Source of the DNA: an uncultured Croceitalea sp.
GTDB taxonomy: Bacteria > Bacteroidota > Bacteroidia > Flavobacteriales > Flavobacteriaceae
NCBI GenBank assembly: GCA_947495075.1
Contig: CANLXH010000002.1
Location: forward strand, 682,001-746,000
Length of the DNA: 64,000 bases
Reading direction: 5' to 3'
The position numbers and the translations under genes were made by a program. This document shows positions 44,862-52,872 of this stretch, in pieces; within the stretch, counting starts at the first letter, position 1; each line of letters begins with the position of its first letter. Under the pieces are notes generated by a model. It did no database searches, was not told where the DNA came from, and saw nothing but the letters and a program-made list of their open reading frames with translations.

Positions 44862-45254
44862 TTAAGATTTCTTTCGTTTATCCAGCAAGTCTCTATTTTC
44901 AATAGGATTTTCCTCTCCTTTCAGTGACTTTTCTATACCATCGATATAATCTAAAGAATCATCTATATAGAAGGTTAAATGTGGCACACGACGTAGTTGA
45001 TTTCTGGTGCGTTGCGCCAATTCATGTTTAATGAGTGGCTCATTAGATTTCATACCTTCCAAGAGCTCTGATGCTTTATCGTTAGGAAATATACTTACAT
45101 ATACTTTTGCAATGGATAAATCTGAAGTAATATAAACCTTAGAAACAGAAATTAGGGTTCCTTTAAGTCCACCATCTGTAGCTGCTCTTTGCAATACTTC
45201 GGCCATATCTTTCTGTATAATACCTGCAATTTTTTTCTGGCGCTGTGTTTCCAT
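44862..45254 (-). CDS. rbfA: Ribosome-binding factor A
   Basis: A 130-residue 30S maturation factor that helps process the 16S rRNA 5' end. The start METQRQKKIAGIIQKD and the KH-like motif region 'LKGTLISVSKVYITSDLSIAKVYVS' (shown in parts: 'LISVSKVYITSDLS', 'AKVYVS') fit RbfA, as do the conserved 'R-x-x-P-x-L-x-F' near residue 93 and 'DDSLDY'. A -7 box lies only 5 bases before the ATG, so the message may be leaderless. It is followed directly by the lolE-like permease gene. Confidence 0.93.
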   Translation of the reverse strand: METQRQKKIAGIIQKDMAEVLQRAATDGGLKGTLISVSKVYITSDLSIAKVYVSIFPNDKASELLEGMKSNEPLIKHELAQRTRNQLRRVPHLTFYIDDSLDYIDGIEKSLKGEENPIENRDLLDKRKKS

Positions 45255-45259
45255 AACTG

Positions 45260-45267
45260 CAAAAATA
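45260..45267 (-). promoter_or_regulatory. Putative -7 box for rbfA (leaderless)
   Basis: TATTTTTG on the minus strand ends 5 bases before the rbfA ATG. Transcription would start within about 2 bases of the start codon. The -33 region lacks a clear TTG. Confidence 0.4.
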
Positions 45268-45294
45268 AGGTAATAATGCTATCTTAGTCGAGAA

Positions 45295-45708
45295 ATGGAT
45301 AAGATAGAACACATAGGAATAGCGGTTAAAGATTTAGAGACTTCAAATAAATTATTTGAAAAGCTTTTTGGTGCTCCGCACTATAAGATTGAAGAAGTAG
45401 CCTCTGAAGGAGTACGCACTTCTTTTTTTAAAACCGGACCTAATAAAATAGAGCTATTAGAGGCGATAAAAGAAGACAGCCCAATTGCTAAATTTATAGA
45501 GCGAAAAGGAGAAGGTGTACACCACATTGCTTTTGCTGTTGAAGATATTGAGCAAGAGATAGAAAGATTAAAAGGCGAAGGTTTTACAGTCTTAAATGAA
45601 AAACCTAAAAAAGGAGCAGACAATAAGTTGGTGGTTTTTTTGCACCCAAAGACAACAAATGGAGTCTTGGTAGAGCTTTGTCAAGAAATCAGCACCAATG
45701 AAGGTTAA
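45295..45708 (+). CDS. mce: Methylmalonyl-CoA epimerase
   Basis: A 137-residue vicinal-oxygen-chelate enzyme that interconverts (S)- and (R)-methylmalonyl-CoA. The metal ligands are visible: His6 in 'KIEHIGIAV', the His76-His77 pair in 'GVHHIAFAV', and Glu127 in 'GVLVELCQ'. The length is normal for the family. It is divergent from rbfA with 40 bases between them. Methylmalonyl-CoA mutase is not in the window. Confidence 0.93.
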   Translation: MDKIEHIGIAVKDLETSNKLFEKLFGAPHYKIEEVASEGVRTSFFKTGPNKIELLEAIKEDSPIAKFIERKGEGVHHIAFAVEDIEQEIERLKGEGFTVLNEKPKKGADNKLVVFLHPKTTNGVLVELCQEISTNEG

Positions 45709-45715
45709 GAAAATG

Positions 45716-45746
45716 TTGGTGTATAGAAAAATATATCCTAATTTTG
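45716..45746 (+). promoter_or_regulatory. Promoter of the CAU tRNA
   Basis: TTG at 45716-45718, 20 bases, then TAATTTTG at 45739-45746: a very good Bacteroidota consensus. The transcript would start about 12 bases before the tRNA. Confidence 0.7.
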
Positions 45747-45761
45747 CTGCCCTAGAAAACA

Positions 45762-45835
45762 GGTCCTATAGCTCAGTTGGTTAGAGTAGCTGACTCATAA
45801 TCAGTTGGTCCCTGGTTCGAGCCCAGGTGGGACCA
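45762..45835 (+). tRNA. tRNA with CAU anticodon (tRNA-Ile2 or elongator tRNA-Met)
   Basis: A complete 74-base cloverleaf: acceptor GGTCCTA/TGGGACC, D stem GCTC/GAGT, anticodon stem GCTGA/TCAGT with loop CTCATAA, T arm CCTGG/CCAGG. The discriminator is A73 and CCA is not encoded. CAU can be elongator Met or Ile2 (lysidine-modified). C4-G69 and C5-G68 pairs resemble E. coli Ile2, so I lean to tRNA-Ile2 with moderate confidence. It is not the initiator, since it lacks the three G-C pairs in the anticodon stem. Confidence 0.92.
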
Positions 45836-45845
45836 CGAAAGTGGT

Positions 45846-45876
45846 AAAAAGTCTTAGCGCAAGCTGAGACTTTTTT
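45846..45876 (+). terminator. Terminator of the CAU tRNA
   Basis: A 13-base stem (one T-G pair) closed by a GCAA tetraloop and followed by a T run: AAAAAGTCTTAGC, GCAA, GCTGAGACTTTTT. Confidence 0.9.
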
Positions 45877-45919
45877 ATTTACTATTAGTCAATCAAAAAG
45901 AGTATTGAAATAAAGCTTT

Positions 45920-46096
45920 TTAAAGCTTCGCAACAGCATTATCCAAGTCTGGTAACGCTTCAACAATTGCATTAGTAACTTCTTGGCTAATTTCAGTAGA
46001 ATATTGGGAGTACACAGTATACCCAACTACCATTAAACCTATAACAAGAGACCAGATAACTATTCTTGCTGGGAGTAATTTTTCAGAAGCTTTCAT
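45920..46096 (-). CDS. Small single-pass membrane protein
   Basis: A 58-residue protein below the usual size cutoff. It starts MKASEKLLPARI, followed by one strong hydrophobic helix (about residues 12-29) and a charged tail ending DLDNAVAKL. It has its own ATG, a possible -7 box about 63 bases upstream and a leader hairpin. I do not recognise a family. The basic N-terminus and acidic tail suggest the tail is on the periplasmic side. Confidence 0.65.
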   Translation of the reverse strand: MKASEKLLPARIVIWSLVIGLMVVGYTVYSQYSTEISQEVTNAIVEALPDLDNAVAKL

Positions 46097-46126
46097 TTAA
46101 CAATGATTAAGTTAGTTAACTAAAAG

Positions 46127-46147
46127 TAATCTAAAAAAATTAGATTA
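46127..46147 (-). promoter_or_regulatory. Leader hairpin before the 58-residue membrane protein
   Basis: TAATCTAA and TTAGATTA pair perfectly over 8 bases around a 5-base A/T loop, between the -7 box and the ATG at 46096. Confidence 0.35.
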
Positions 46148-46159
46148 ACAAATCCTTAA

Positions 46160-46167
46160 CAAATGTA
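46160..46167 (-). promoter_or_regulatory. Putative -7 box for the 58-residue membrane protein
   Basis: TACATTTG on the minus strand fits TAnnTTTG. The -33 position has no clear TTG. Confidence 0.4.
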
Positions 46168-46315
46168 ACGTGTTGTTAGTAAGCTAAATATTAAAAATAG
46201 AAGTTTTAATTACTTGTTGTGTGTTCTGTCAAAGTATGTATGGTGAGTTACTCGTTTTTTACAAGTACATAGGCATGCTCTTTATCTTCTTCAACACTAA
46301 AACCCATAGAAGGTG

Positions 46316-47059
46316 CTAACGCAGTAAGATTGCTATTGCTCCAATAGCAGTAACTACCAAAATAAAAATACGATATTGTTTTTCGTTAATAAGCTTTACC
46401 AATTTTACACCAGTAAGAAGTCCCAATAAAATGGCTGGGACTAATTTTAGATTTATGGTTAGTGTTTCTATAGAGATAGTTTCCCAAACAAATAAGTGAA
46501 AGGGGAGTTTAAAAAGGTTGGTAATTAGAAAAAGCCATGCGGCTGTTCCCACAAATTCATTTTTAGGCAAACGCATAGCCAAAAAGAAAAGATTGGTAAA
46601 GGCACCTGCTAGATTACCTATCATAGTACATATACCAGCTATAATTCCAGTGCTACCTGCAAACGCCCAATGATGTGGGACAGATTTAGATTTTCGTCTT
46701 TCCCAAAAAATTAGAATACCAAGACTTATTAATATAACAATGACCATTCCAATTTTAAATTGCTTTTCTGGTAAATCTTTTCCGACAAGAACTCCAATTA
46801 TAATACCAGTGAGCATCCATGGCAAAAACTTTCGAATATACTCCCACTGAGTGTGCCTGTTGTAGTAGATTACCGCAAAAACATCTCCCACCAAAAGCAA
46901 AGGCATTATTAATCCTGTTGACTGTTTTGCACCAAAAGCAAGCGCCATTAAGGTTACATTAAAAATAGAAAGCCCTTTTAAACCTGCCTTAGAAATACCT
47001 AAAAGGAAAGAAGCTGTCGCTGCAAAAATCCAACCCATTAAAGAAACTTCAATATTCAT
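46316..47059 (-). CDS. Sulfite exporter TauE/SafE family protein
   Basis: A 247-residue membrane protein with about eight hydrophobic segments in two halves. Each half has the family's G-x-G-K/G-N-x-x-G-A-F-T type turn ('ISKAGLKGLSIF' near the start, 'MIGNLAGAFTNLFFLAMRL' near residue 165). Members export sulfite, sulfoacetate or related organosulfur anions; the substrate is unknown here. It is divergent from the SSS symporter with about 110 bases between them. Confidence 0.88.
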   Translation of the reverse strand: MNIEVSLMGWIFAATASFLLGISKAGLKGLSIFNVTLMALAFGAKQSTGLIMPLLLVGDVFAVIYYNRHTQWEYIRKFLPWMLTGIIIGVLVGKDLPEKQFKIGMVIVILISLGILIFWERRKSKSVPHHWAFAGSTGIIAGICTMIGNLAGAFTNLFFLAMRLPKNEFVGTAAWLFLITNLFKLPFHLFVWETISIETLTINLKLVPAILLGLLTGVKLVKLINEKQYRIFILVVTAIGAIAILLR

Positions 47060-47172
47060 GCTGTTGTTGTTATTTCTAATTTTGTTAATGGGCGCGCAGT
47101 TGGGGTTGAGCGAATCTAAGGCAAAAATATTCTAAAAAACTATATCTTTAAAAATCAACCAACAACCAAAAT

Positions 47173-48984
47173 ATGGAACTCAGTACGCTTGACTACGGTT
47201 TTATTATAGTTTTCTTTTCGCTCGTTTTAGGAATCGGAATTTATGTTTCAAAAAAATCGGGAAAGAACTCTTCGGAATTTTTTCTTTCGGGTCGCACCAT
47301 GCCTTGGTGGCTCTTGGGGCTGTCTATGGTGGCCACAACGTTCTCGACCGACACGCCTAATCTGGTTACCGATATTGTAAGAACATCTGGGGTTTCGGGC
47401 AATTGGGTCTGGTGGTGTTTTCTCCTCACTGGCATGCTAACAGTTTTCGTTTACGCCAAGTTGTGGAGAAAGTCTAATGTAAAAACAGATTTAGAGTTCT
47501 ACGAGATGCGCTACGGTGGTAAGCCAGCCAGTTTTCTGAGAAAATTTAGATCTATTTATCTGGGTGCCTTGTTCAACATTATTACTATGGCATCCGTTAC
47601 TTTGGCAGCTATAAAAATAGGAGGCATTATGCTGGGTCTTGAACCTTGGGAGACTGTTGTCGGCGCAGGTCTAATAACCGTTGTGTTCAGCGCTCTAGGG
47701 GGTTTTAAGGGAGTGGTATATACTGACTTTCTTTTATTCTTTGTGGCGATGGCGGGTGCAATTGGAGCAGCATTTTATTTGGTGAATATTCCTGAAGTAG
47801 GAGGAATAGAAGCCTTAATTGCTCATGAAAATGTAGCAGGAAAGCTTAATATACTCCCAGATTTTGACAACACGAATGTCTTAATTACTTTGTTTATTAT
47901 TCCCATTGCGGTGCAATGGTGGAGTTCTTGGTACCCAGGAGCAGAGCCAGGCGGCGGCGGGTATATTGCACAACGTATGTTAGCGGCAAAAGATGAAAAC
48001 CACGCTATTGGCGCCACCTTCTTTTTTAACATAATGCACTATGCACTTCGTCCATGGCCATGGATATTAGTGGCTTTGGCTTCTTTGGTGGTTTATCCGG
48101 ATATTGCCAGTATTGCCCAAGCGTTCCCAGATGTGGCCGAAAGCAAATTAGGGCATGACCTTGCTTATTCCGCGATGCTGACCAAATTACCAAGCGGACT
48201 TTTAGGAGTGGTTTTGGCATCCTTGGTTGCTGCTTACATGAGTACGATTTCAACACAGTTAAACTGGGGCTCCTCTTATATTGTTTTTGACTTTTACAAG
48301 CAGCAAATAAACCCTGATGCCACAGAAAAACAAATGGTAGCAGTAGGTAGAACTTCAACAGTAGTACTAATGGTGCTTAGTGCACTGTTAGCACTAACAC
48401 TTCAAAATGCATTCGAAGTTTTTGACCTTTTGGTAACCTTTGGTGCAGGAACAGGATTGGTTTTTATTTTACGCTGGTTCTGGTGGCGCATAAATGCATG
48501 GAGTGAAATTACGGCAATGTTTGCTTCGGGAATAATTTCGATTCTATTGGTAAAAACAAGTCTAGGAGATATATTATTTGACCCTACAACGGGAGTATTA
48601 CCAGAATGGACCAACTATCCTTTTGTAGTTGTGGTTACTACAGCGATTTGGGTTGCGGTAACTTTTATGACAAAGCCAGAATCTGACAAAACTTTGCGTT
48701 CTTTCTATAAAAAAATACAACCTGGTGGTCCGGGTTGGTCTAAAGTAGTTGCTAAGGCAAAAGCAGCGAATGAAGAAATTTCTATTCCTAATGAAAAATG
48801 GAGTGTACCATCAGGAATTACCGCCATGCTTCTTGGGGTTATCTTAATTTATACGATAATGTTCGCAACCGGGTACTGGATATATGGGGAAACTAAATTG
48901 GCTTTGATTCTAACAGGCGTAGCCATTGTATCCGCATTTTTATTAATACGTGCTTGGGGTAAAATGAAATCAACTATTTTATAA
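47173..48984 (+). CDS. Sodium:solute symporter (SSS family)
   Basis: A 603-residue sodium-coupled transporter with 13-14 predicted membrane segments. Family motifs are visible: 'SGRTMPWWLLGLSMVATTFSTDTPNLV' (shown in parts: 'SGRTMPWWLLGLS' and 'ATTFSTDTP') in the first helices, and 'ASLVAAYMSTISTQLNWG', the conserved sodium-site helix. The first 300 bases are more GC-rich than the neighbours. The NagX/HGSNAT-like gene follows after 3 bases, so the two are one operon. By analogy with NagX clusters the substrate could be an amino sugar, but that is inference. Confidence 0.9.
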   Translation: MELSTLDYGFIIVFFSLVLGIGIYVSKKSGKNSSEFFLSGRTMPWWLLGLSMVATTFSTDTPNLVTDIVRTSGVSGNWVWWCFLLTGMLTVFVYAKLWRKSNVKTDLEFYEMRYGGKPASFLRKFRSIYLGALFNIITMASVTLAAIKIGGIMLGLEPWETVVGAGLITVVFSALGGFKGVVYTDFLLFFVAMAGAIGAAFYLVNIPEVGGIEALIAHENVAGKLNILPDFDNTNVLITLFIIPIAVQWWSSWYPGAEPGGGGYIAQRMLAAKDENHAIGATFFFNIMHYALRPWPWILVALASLVVYPDIASIAQAFPDVAESKLGHDLAYSAMLTKLPSGLLGVVLASLVAAYMSTISTQLNWGSSYIVFDFYKQQINPDATEKQMVAVGRTSTVVLMVLSALLALTLQNAFEVFDLLVTFGAGTGLVFILRWFWWRINAWSEITAMFASGIISILLVKTSLGDILFDPTTGVLPEWTNYPFVVVVTTAIWVAVTFMTKPESDKTLRSFYKKIQPGGPGWSKVVAKAKAANEEISIPNEKWSVPSGITAMLLGVILIYTIMFATGYWIYGETKLALILTGVAIVSAFLLIRAWGKMKSTIL

Positions 48985-48987
48985 ATT

Positions 48988-50073
48988 ATGAAAAATAGGA
49001 TACTATCGGTTGATATTTTTAGGGGAATGACCATCGTTTTAATGATTTTAGTCAATACTCCTGGCACATGGTCAAACGTATATGCTCCTTTTTTGCATGC
49101 AAAATGGCATGGGTACACCCCAACAGATTTAGTATTTCCTTTCTTTCTTTTCATAGTTGGAACCTCAATAGTTTTTGCATATCAAAATAAGGAAACCAAT
49201 GCTGGCACATATAAAAAAATCACTGTCCGAAGTTTAAAATTAATAGGCTTAGGATTATTCTTGGGAGCATTTACGCTCAGTTTTCCGTTTATAAAAGACT
49301 TTGCAGAGATTAGATTTCCTGGCGTATTACAAAGAATAGGAGTCGTTTTCTTTTTTGCTTCCATTCTTTTTATAAACCTTGGTTGGAAAAAGCTTATAGG
49401 TGTTTCAGCCATTCTTCTAATAGGATATTGGTTATTGATGACACTGGTTCCAGTAAACGGAGTAGAATCTACCCTAGATCGAGCTCCTAATAATTTTGCA
49501 AATTGGCTAGACGTAAAAGTATTTAGTACCCACAATTACAAAGCAGATTATGACCCTGAGGGTTTGTTGAGTACAATTCCGTCGATCGTAAGTTCGTTGT
49601 TAGGTATTTTTACTGGGCTAATATTACTATCAAAACAAAAGAAAAAAGCAACTATTTTGTTTGGACTAGGAGGGTCGTTATTATTAATCGGCCATTTGTG
49701 GGATTTTGTATTTCCGATAAACAAGGCGCTTTGGACAAGTAGCTTTGTATTGGTAACCGCGGGTTGGGCCAATGTAGTTTTAGCATTGATTTACTATATA
49801 ACAGATGTAAAAGAAGTAAAATTTGGAAGTATTTTCAGATATGCGGGAGCCAATGCTATCGTGCTTTACTTTTTATCCAGTTTCATTAGTAAAATAATGG
49901 GAATGATAAAGGTTGGGGAAACTTCATTACATGGGTGGTTGTTTCAAAATGTTTACGTTCAAGGGTTTATCTCTTTAGAAATGTCTTCACTCCTCTACGG
50001 ACTAAGTGTGGTTGCCTTTTATTGCCTACTGGCTTATGTATTGTATAAACATAAGATTTTTGTAAAAGTGTAA
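48988..50073 (+). CDS. NagX/HGSNAT-like acyltransferase membrane protein (DUF5009-type)
   Basis: A 361-residue protein with about ten membrane segments. The start 'RILSVDIFRGMTIVLMILV' and 'HAKWHGYTPTDLVFPFFLF' are hallmarks of the family that includes human heparan-alpha-glucosaminide N-acetyltransferase and bacterial NagX; the His in the second motif is in the catalytic region. Such proteins move acetyl groups across the membrane. It is translated directly after the SSS symporter. Its C-terminus converges on ribE. Confidence 0.87.
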   Translation: MKNRILSVDIFRGMTIVLMILVNTPGTWSNVYAPFLHAKWHGYTPTDLVFPFFLFIVGTSIVFAYQNKETNAGTYKKITVRSLKLIGLGLFLGAFTLSFPFIKDFAEIRFPGVLQRIGVVFFFASILFINLGWKKLIGVSAILLIGYWLLMTLVPVNGVESTLDRAPNNFANWLDVKVFSTHNYKADYDPEGLLSTIPSIVSSLLGIFTGLILLSKQKKKATILFGLGGSLLLIGHLWDFVFPINKALWTSSFVLVTAGWANVVLALIYYITDVKEVKFGSIFRYAGANAIVLYFLSSFISKIMGMIKVGETSLHGWLFQNVYVQGFISLEMSSLLYGLSVVAFYCLLAYVLYKHKIFVKV

Positions 50074-50159
50074 TAGATTATAGGCATAAGACTTTAGCCT
50101 GCTTCGCTTTTAGATATTCCTTAAAAATCTATCAGTCTAACATCTAACAATGGAGTGCT

Positions 50160-50750
50160 CTAGTTTCTATTCTCTATCAACCTTGCCACATACTTTCCAA
50201 TAACATCGAACTCTAAGTTTACAATTGTTCCTACTTTATAGGTATTAAATCTGGTGTGTTCATAGGTATATGGAATTATGGCCACGCTAAAAGAATCTTT
50301 TTTAGAATCAACAACGGTAAGACTAGTGCCATCTATAGTAATAGAACCCTTTTCTATAGTTACATTATTTAATTGTGCATCATAGGTAAAGGTAAAAATC
50401 CAACTGCCATCTTTCTCTTCAATATTTTGGCAAGTAGCAATTTGATCAACATGACCTTGTACTATATGCCCATCTAATCGTGCACCTAAAACCATGGCTC
50501 GCTCAAGATTCATCATATCACCAATTTTTAGTTCCCCTAGACTAGTTTTATCCAAGGTTTCTTGAATGGCGGTCACAGTATATTGGTTATTATCTAACGC
50601 CACAACAGTTAAACAGACCCCATTATGCGAAACGCTTTGGTCTATTTTAAGTTCTGAGACAATTTCAGAAGCTAAAGTTATATGAAGGTTTTCTCCTTCT
50701 TTTTTTAAGTTTTTTACCTCTCCTAAAGTCTCAATAATACCTGTAAACAT
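50160..50750 (-). CDS. ribE: Riboflavin synthase, alpha subunit
   Basis: A 196-residue protein with two lumazine-binding repeats: MFTGIIE and 'SHNGVCLTVV' in the first half, 'GHIVQGHVDQ' and 'IDGTSLTVV' in the second. It dismutates two molecules of 6,7-dimethyl-8-ribityllumazine into riboflavin. The length is standard. It is divergent from pdxA with 59 bases between the starts. Confidence 0.95.
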   Translation of the reverse strand: MFTGIIETLGEVKNLKKEGENLHITLASEIVSELKIDQSVSHNGVCLTVVALDNNQYTVTAIQETLDKTSLGELKIGDMMNLERAMVLGARLDGHIVQGHVDQIATCQNIEEKDGSWIFTFTYDAQLNNVTIEKGSITIDGTSLTVVDSKKDSFSVAIIPYTYEHTRFNTYKVGTIVNLEFDVIGKYVARLIENRN

Positions 50751-50767
50751 GTCTTTTCTAAATTACC

Positions 50768-50775
50768 TAGCTTTG
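50768..50775 (+). promoter_or_regulatory. Putative -7 box for pdxA
   Basis: TAGCTTTG lies 34 bases before the pdxA ATG in the ribE-pdxA gap. No clear -33 TTG was seen. Confidence 0.4.
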
Positions 50776-50809
50776 TAATGTAAAAGTAGTTATTCGAATA
50801 GGGATTTTT

Positions 50810-51862
50810 ATGGACGGAAGTAAAAAAATACGATTAGGCATTTCAATTGGAGATTTAAATGGTATTGGCTGCGAAGTTGCACTTAAGACTTTTGAGGACC
50901 CTCGAATGCTAGATTTTTGCACTCCGGTTTTATTTGCCTCTAACAAAACGGTATCACATCAAAAGCAGACATTAAACTTAGAACTGAGCTTTAATGGAGT
51001 CCATAACGCCGAAAAAGTATTGGACGGCAAAATTAATGTGGTTAATGTTTGGAAAGAAACTCCAGAAACCTCTTTTGGTCAAGCAACCCAAGAGGGAGGT
51101 AAGTATGCTATAAAATCACTTAGAGCAGCGGTTGAAGCTTTAAAAAACAATGAAATAGATGTTTTAGTCACTGCACCTATTAATAAGAACAACATACAAG
51201 CAGAAGATTTTAAGTTCCCAGGTCATACAGATTACTTAGCCAAAGAGCTCAATGGAGAAAGTCTAATGTTTATGGTGACCGATGAACTCAGAGTTGGTTT
51301 GCTAACAGATCATATAGCGGTTAAAGATGTTGCTAATGCGATAACCACAAAACTGATTCAGGAAAAAGTAGCTACCATGTCAAAATCTTTGCAAATGGAT
51401 TTTGGTATTAGAAGGCCCAAAATAGCTTTGCTAGGAATAAACCCACACAGTGGAGATAATGGGACTATTGGTAAAGAAGATGAAAAAATAATGAAGCCGA
51501 TAATTGAAAAACTATTTAATGATGGCCATTTGGTATATGGACCTTATTCTGCGGATAGTTTTTTTGGCTCAAACGGACATAATAAGTTTGATGCTGTTTT
51601 AGCTGCCTATCACGACCAGGGATTAATACCGTTTAAAACACTTTCATTTGGCAAAGGAGTAAACTTTACTGCAGGTCTTAGTAAAGTAAGAACGTCTCCA
51701 GACCATGGCACAGCGTATGAAATAGCAGGTCAAGGCAAAGCAAACGAAAGCTCATTTAAGGAAGCTGTATTTACTGCTATACGCATTTTCAGGAATAGAA
51801 AAGAGTTTGAGGAGCTTACCAAAAACCCTTTAAAAAAACAAAGAGTAAAGCGTTCTGCATAA
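50810..51862 (+). CDS. pdxA: 4-hydroxythreonine-4-phosphate dehydrogenase
   Basis: A 350-residue NAD-dependent enzyme of pyridoxal phosphate synthesis (DXP-dependent route). Metal-binding histidines are in 'FPGHTDYLAKEL', 'LTDHIAVKDV' and 'AAYHDQGLIPFK'; 'TSPDHGTAYEIAG' near the C-terminus is the family signature. The length is typical. It lies just upstream of the fatty-acid cluster but is separated from it by a promoter. Confidence 0.95.
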   Translation: MDGSKKIRLGISIGDLNGIGCEVALKTFEDPRMLDFCTPVLFASNKTVSHQKQTLNLELSFNGVHNAEKVLDGKINVVNVWKETPETSFGQATQEGGKYAIKSLRAAVEALKNNEIDVLVTAPINKNNIQAEDFKFPGHTDYLAKELNGESLMFMVTDELRVGLLTDHIAVKDVANAITTKLIQEKVATMSKSLQMDFGIRRPKIALLGINPHSGDNGTIGKEDEKIMKPIIEKLFNDGHLVYGPYSADSFFGSNGHNKFDAVLAAYHDQGLIPFKTLSFGKGVNFTAGLSKVRTSPDHGTAYEIAGQGKANESSFKEAVFTAIRIFRNRKEFEELTKNPLKKQRVKRSA

Positions 51863-51888
51863 CAGTAAGTTATATTTTTATTTAAAGA

Positions 51889-51918
51889 TTGCCTTTTTGT
51901 AAATAAATACTATCTTTG
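51889..51918 (+). promoter_or_regulatory. Promoter of the DUF177-rpmF operon
   Basis: TTG at 51889-51891, 19 bases, then TATCTTTG at 51911-51918: an excellent Bacteroidota promoter. The transcript would start near 51922, leaving 38 bases before the ATG at 51960. Confidence 0.7.
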
Positions 51919-51959
51919 CACCCGCCTTAGTGGCTGGTACACAAACCATACGCGTAAAA

Positions 51960-52493
51960 ATGAAGAAGTTGAAGGAGTTTTTTATTCCTTTTTCAGGATT
52001 GAAGTTAGGAAAACACGAGTTTGAGTACACAATTGATAATACGTTCTTTGAATCTTTTGGTTATGGAGAGTTTAATTCATCTTCAGTTAACTTAAAAGCT
52101 GTGCTAAATAAGATGAATACGATGATGGAATTAGACATCAAAGCATCTGGCAGTGTAAACGTTAATTGTGACTTAACTAGCGAACCATATAATCAAGAAA
52201 TCGAATCAGATTTGCAATTGGTTATAAAGTTTGGAGAAGCTTATAATGATGAAGATGATGAGATTTTGATATTGCCTCATGGAGAATATCAACTAAATAT
52301 CGCTCAATATGTTTATGAAATGCTTGTTTTGGCAGTTCCACAGAAGAGAGTACACCCAGGCGTACTAGACGGAACCTTAAAATCTGAGGCATTAAATAAG
52401 CTTGAAGAGCTACAACCAAAAGAGACAAAAGAAAATAAACAAGATACAGACCCTAGGTGGGACGGATTAAAAAAATTATTAACGGATAAATAG
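51960..52493 (+). CDS. DUF177 (YceD) family protein
   Basis: A 177-residue protein of the YceD/DUF177 family, linked to 23S rRNA processing and nearly always encoded before rpmF. I choose the ATG at 51960 (MKKLKEFFIPFSGLKLGKH), the usual start of flavobacterial members. The frame also opens at a GTG at 51930, but that lies within about 8 bases of the predicted transcript start. The end carries the family's acidic and basic tail 'DPRWDGLKKLL'. The conserved cysteines of some members are absent. It is followed by rpmF after 6 bases. Confidence 0.88.
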   Translation: MKKLKEFFIPFSGLKLGKHEFEYTIDNTFFESFGYGEFNSSSVNLKAVLNKMNTMMELDIKASGSVNVNCDLTSEPYNQEIESDLQLVIKFGEAYNDEDDEILILPHGEYQLNIAQYVYEMLVLAVPQKRVHPGVLDGTLKSEALNKLEELQPKETKENKQDTDPRWDGLKKLLTDK

Positions 52494-52499
52494 GCAATA

Positions 52500-52700
52500 A
52501 TGGCACATCCTAAAAGAAAAATATCAAAAACAAGAAGAGACAAAAGACGTACGCATTACAAAGCGGTTGCACCGACCATTGCGAAAGACTCTTCAACAGG
52601 AGAAATGCACTTATACCACAGAGCTCACTGGCACGAAGGTAAATTATATTATAGAGGTCAGATTCTTATTGACAAAACGGAGGAAGAAACTGCTGCATAA
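52500..52700 (+). CDS. rpmF: 50S ribosomal protein L32
   Basis: A 66-residue ribosomal protein starting [19 protein letters not shown], the L32 signature, with the normal basic N-terminus and '[15 protein letters not shown]'. It lacks the CxxC zinc pairs of some L32 versions (a Cys-minus form). It is cotranscribed with the DUF177 gene and followed by a terminator. Confidence 0.97.
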   Translation: MAHPKRKISKTRRDKRRTHYKAVAPTIAKDSSTGEMHLYHRAHWHEGKLYYRGQILIDKTEEETAA

Positions 52701-52725
52701 GCAACCCTATTTGTATAGAATAGCG

Positions 52726-52755
52726 ACTCCCGATTTAATTATCGGGAGTTTTTTT
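52726..52755 (+). terminator. Terminator after rpmF
   Basis: ACTCCCGAT, a 6-base loop, ATCGGGAGT and a 6-T run. It may only partly stop transcription into fabH. Confidence 0.88.
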
Positions 52756-52872
52756 ATGGAATCATCTCAATTTTAAAAACGAATGATTTTAAAGCTAAAA
52801 GTCGTAAAAAATCACTATTTTTCACCACTTTTTGGTCTATTTTCATCTTTTTTGACAAAAACGGACATAAGC

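Noticed and set aside
48026-48358. Minus-strand frame inside the SSS symporter gene
   Set aside because: It is a shadow of the plus-strand coding frame; its translation has no domain and the symporter is clearly real.
51930-51959. GTG start for the DUF177 gene
   Set aside because: It lies within about 8 bases of the predicted transcript start and adds residues not typical of the family; the ATG at 51960 fits better.
52783-52872. Longer FabH start
   Set aside because: The extra 30 residues do not look like FabH, and the family start MIKKTAAITAVG is at 52873.
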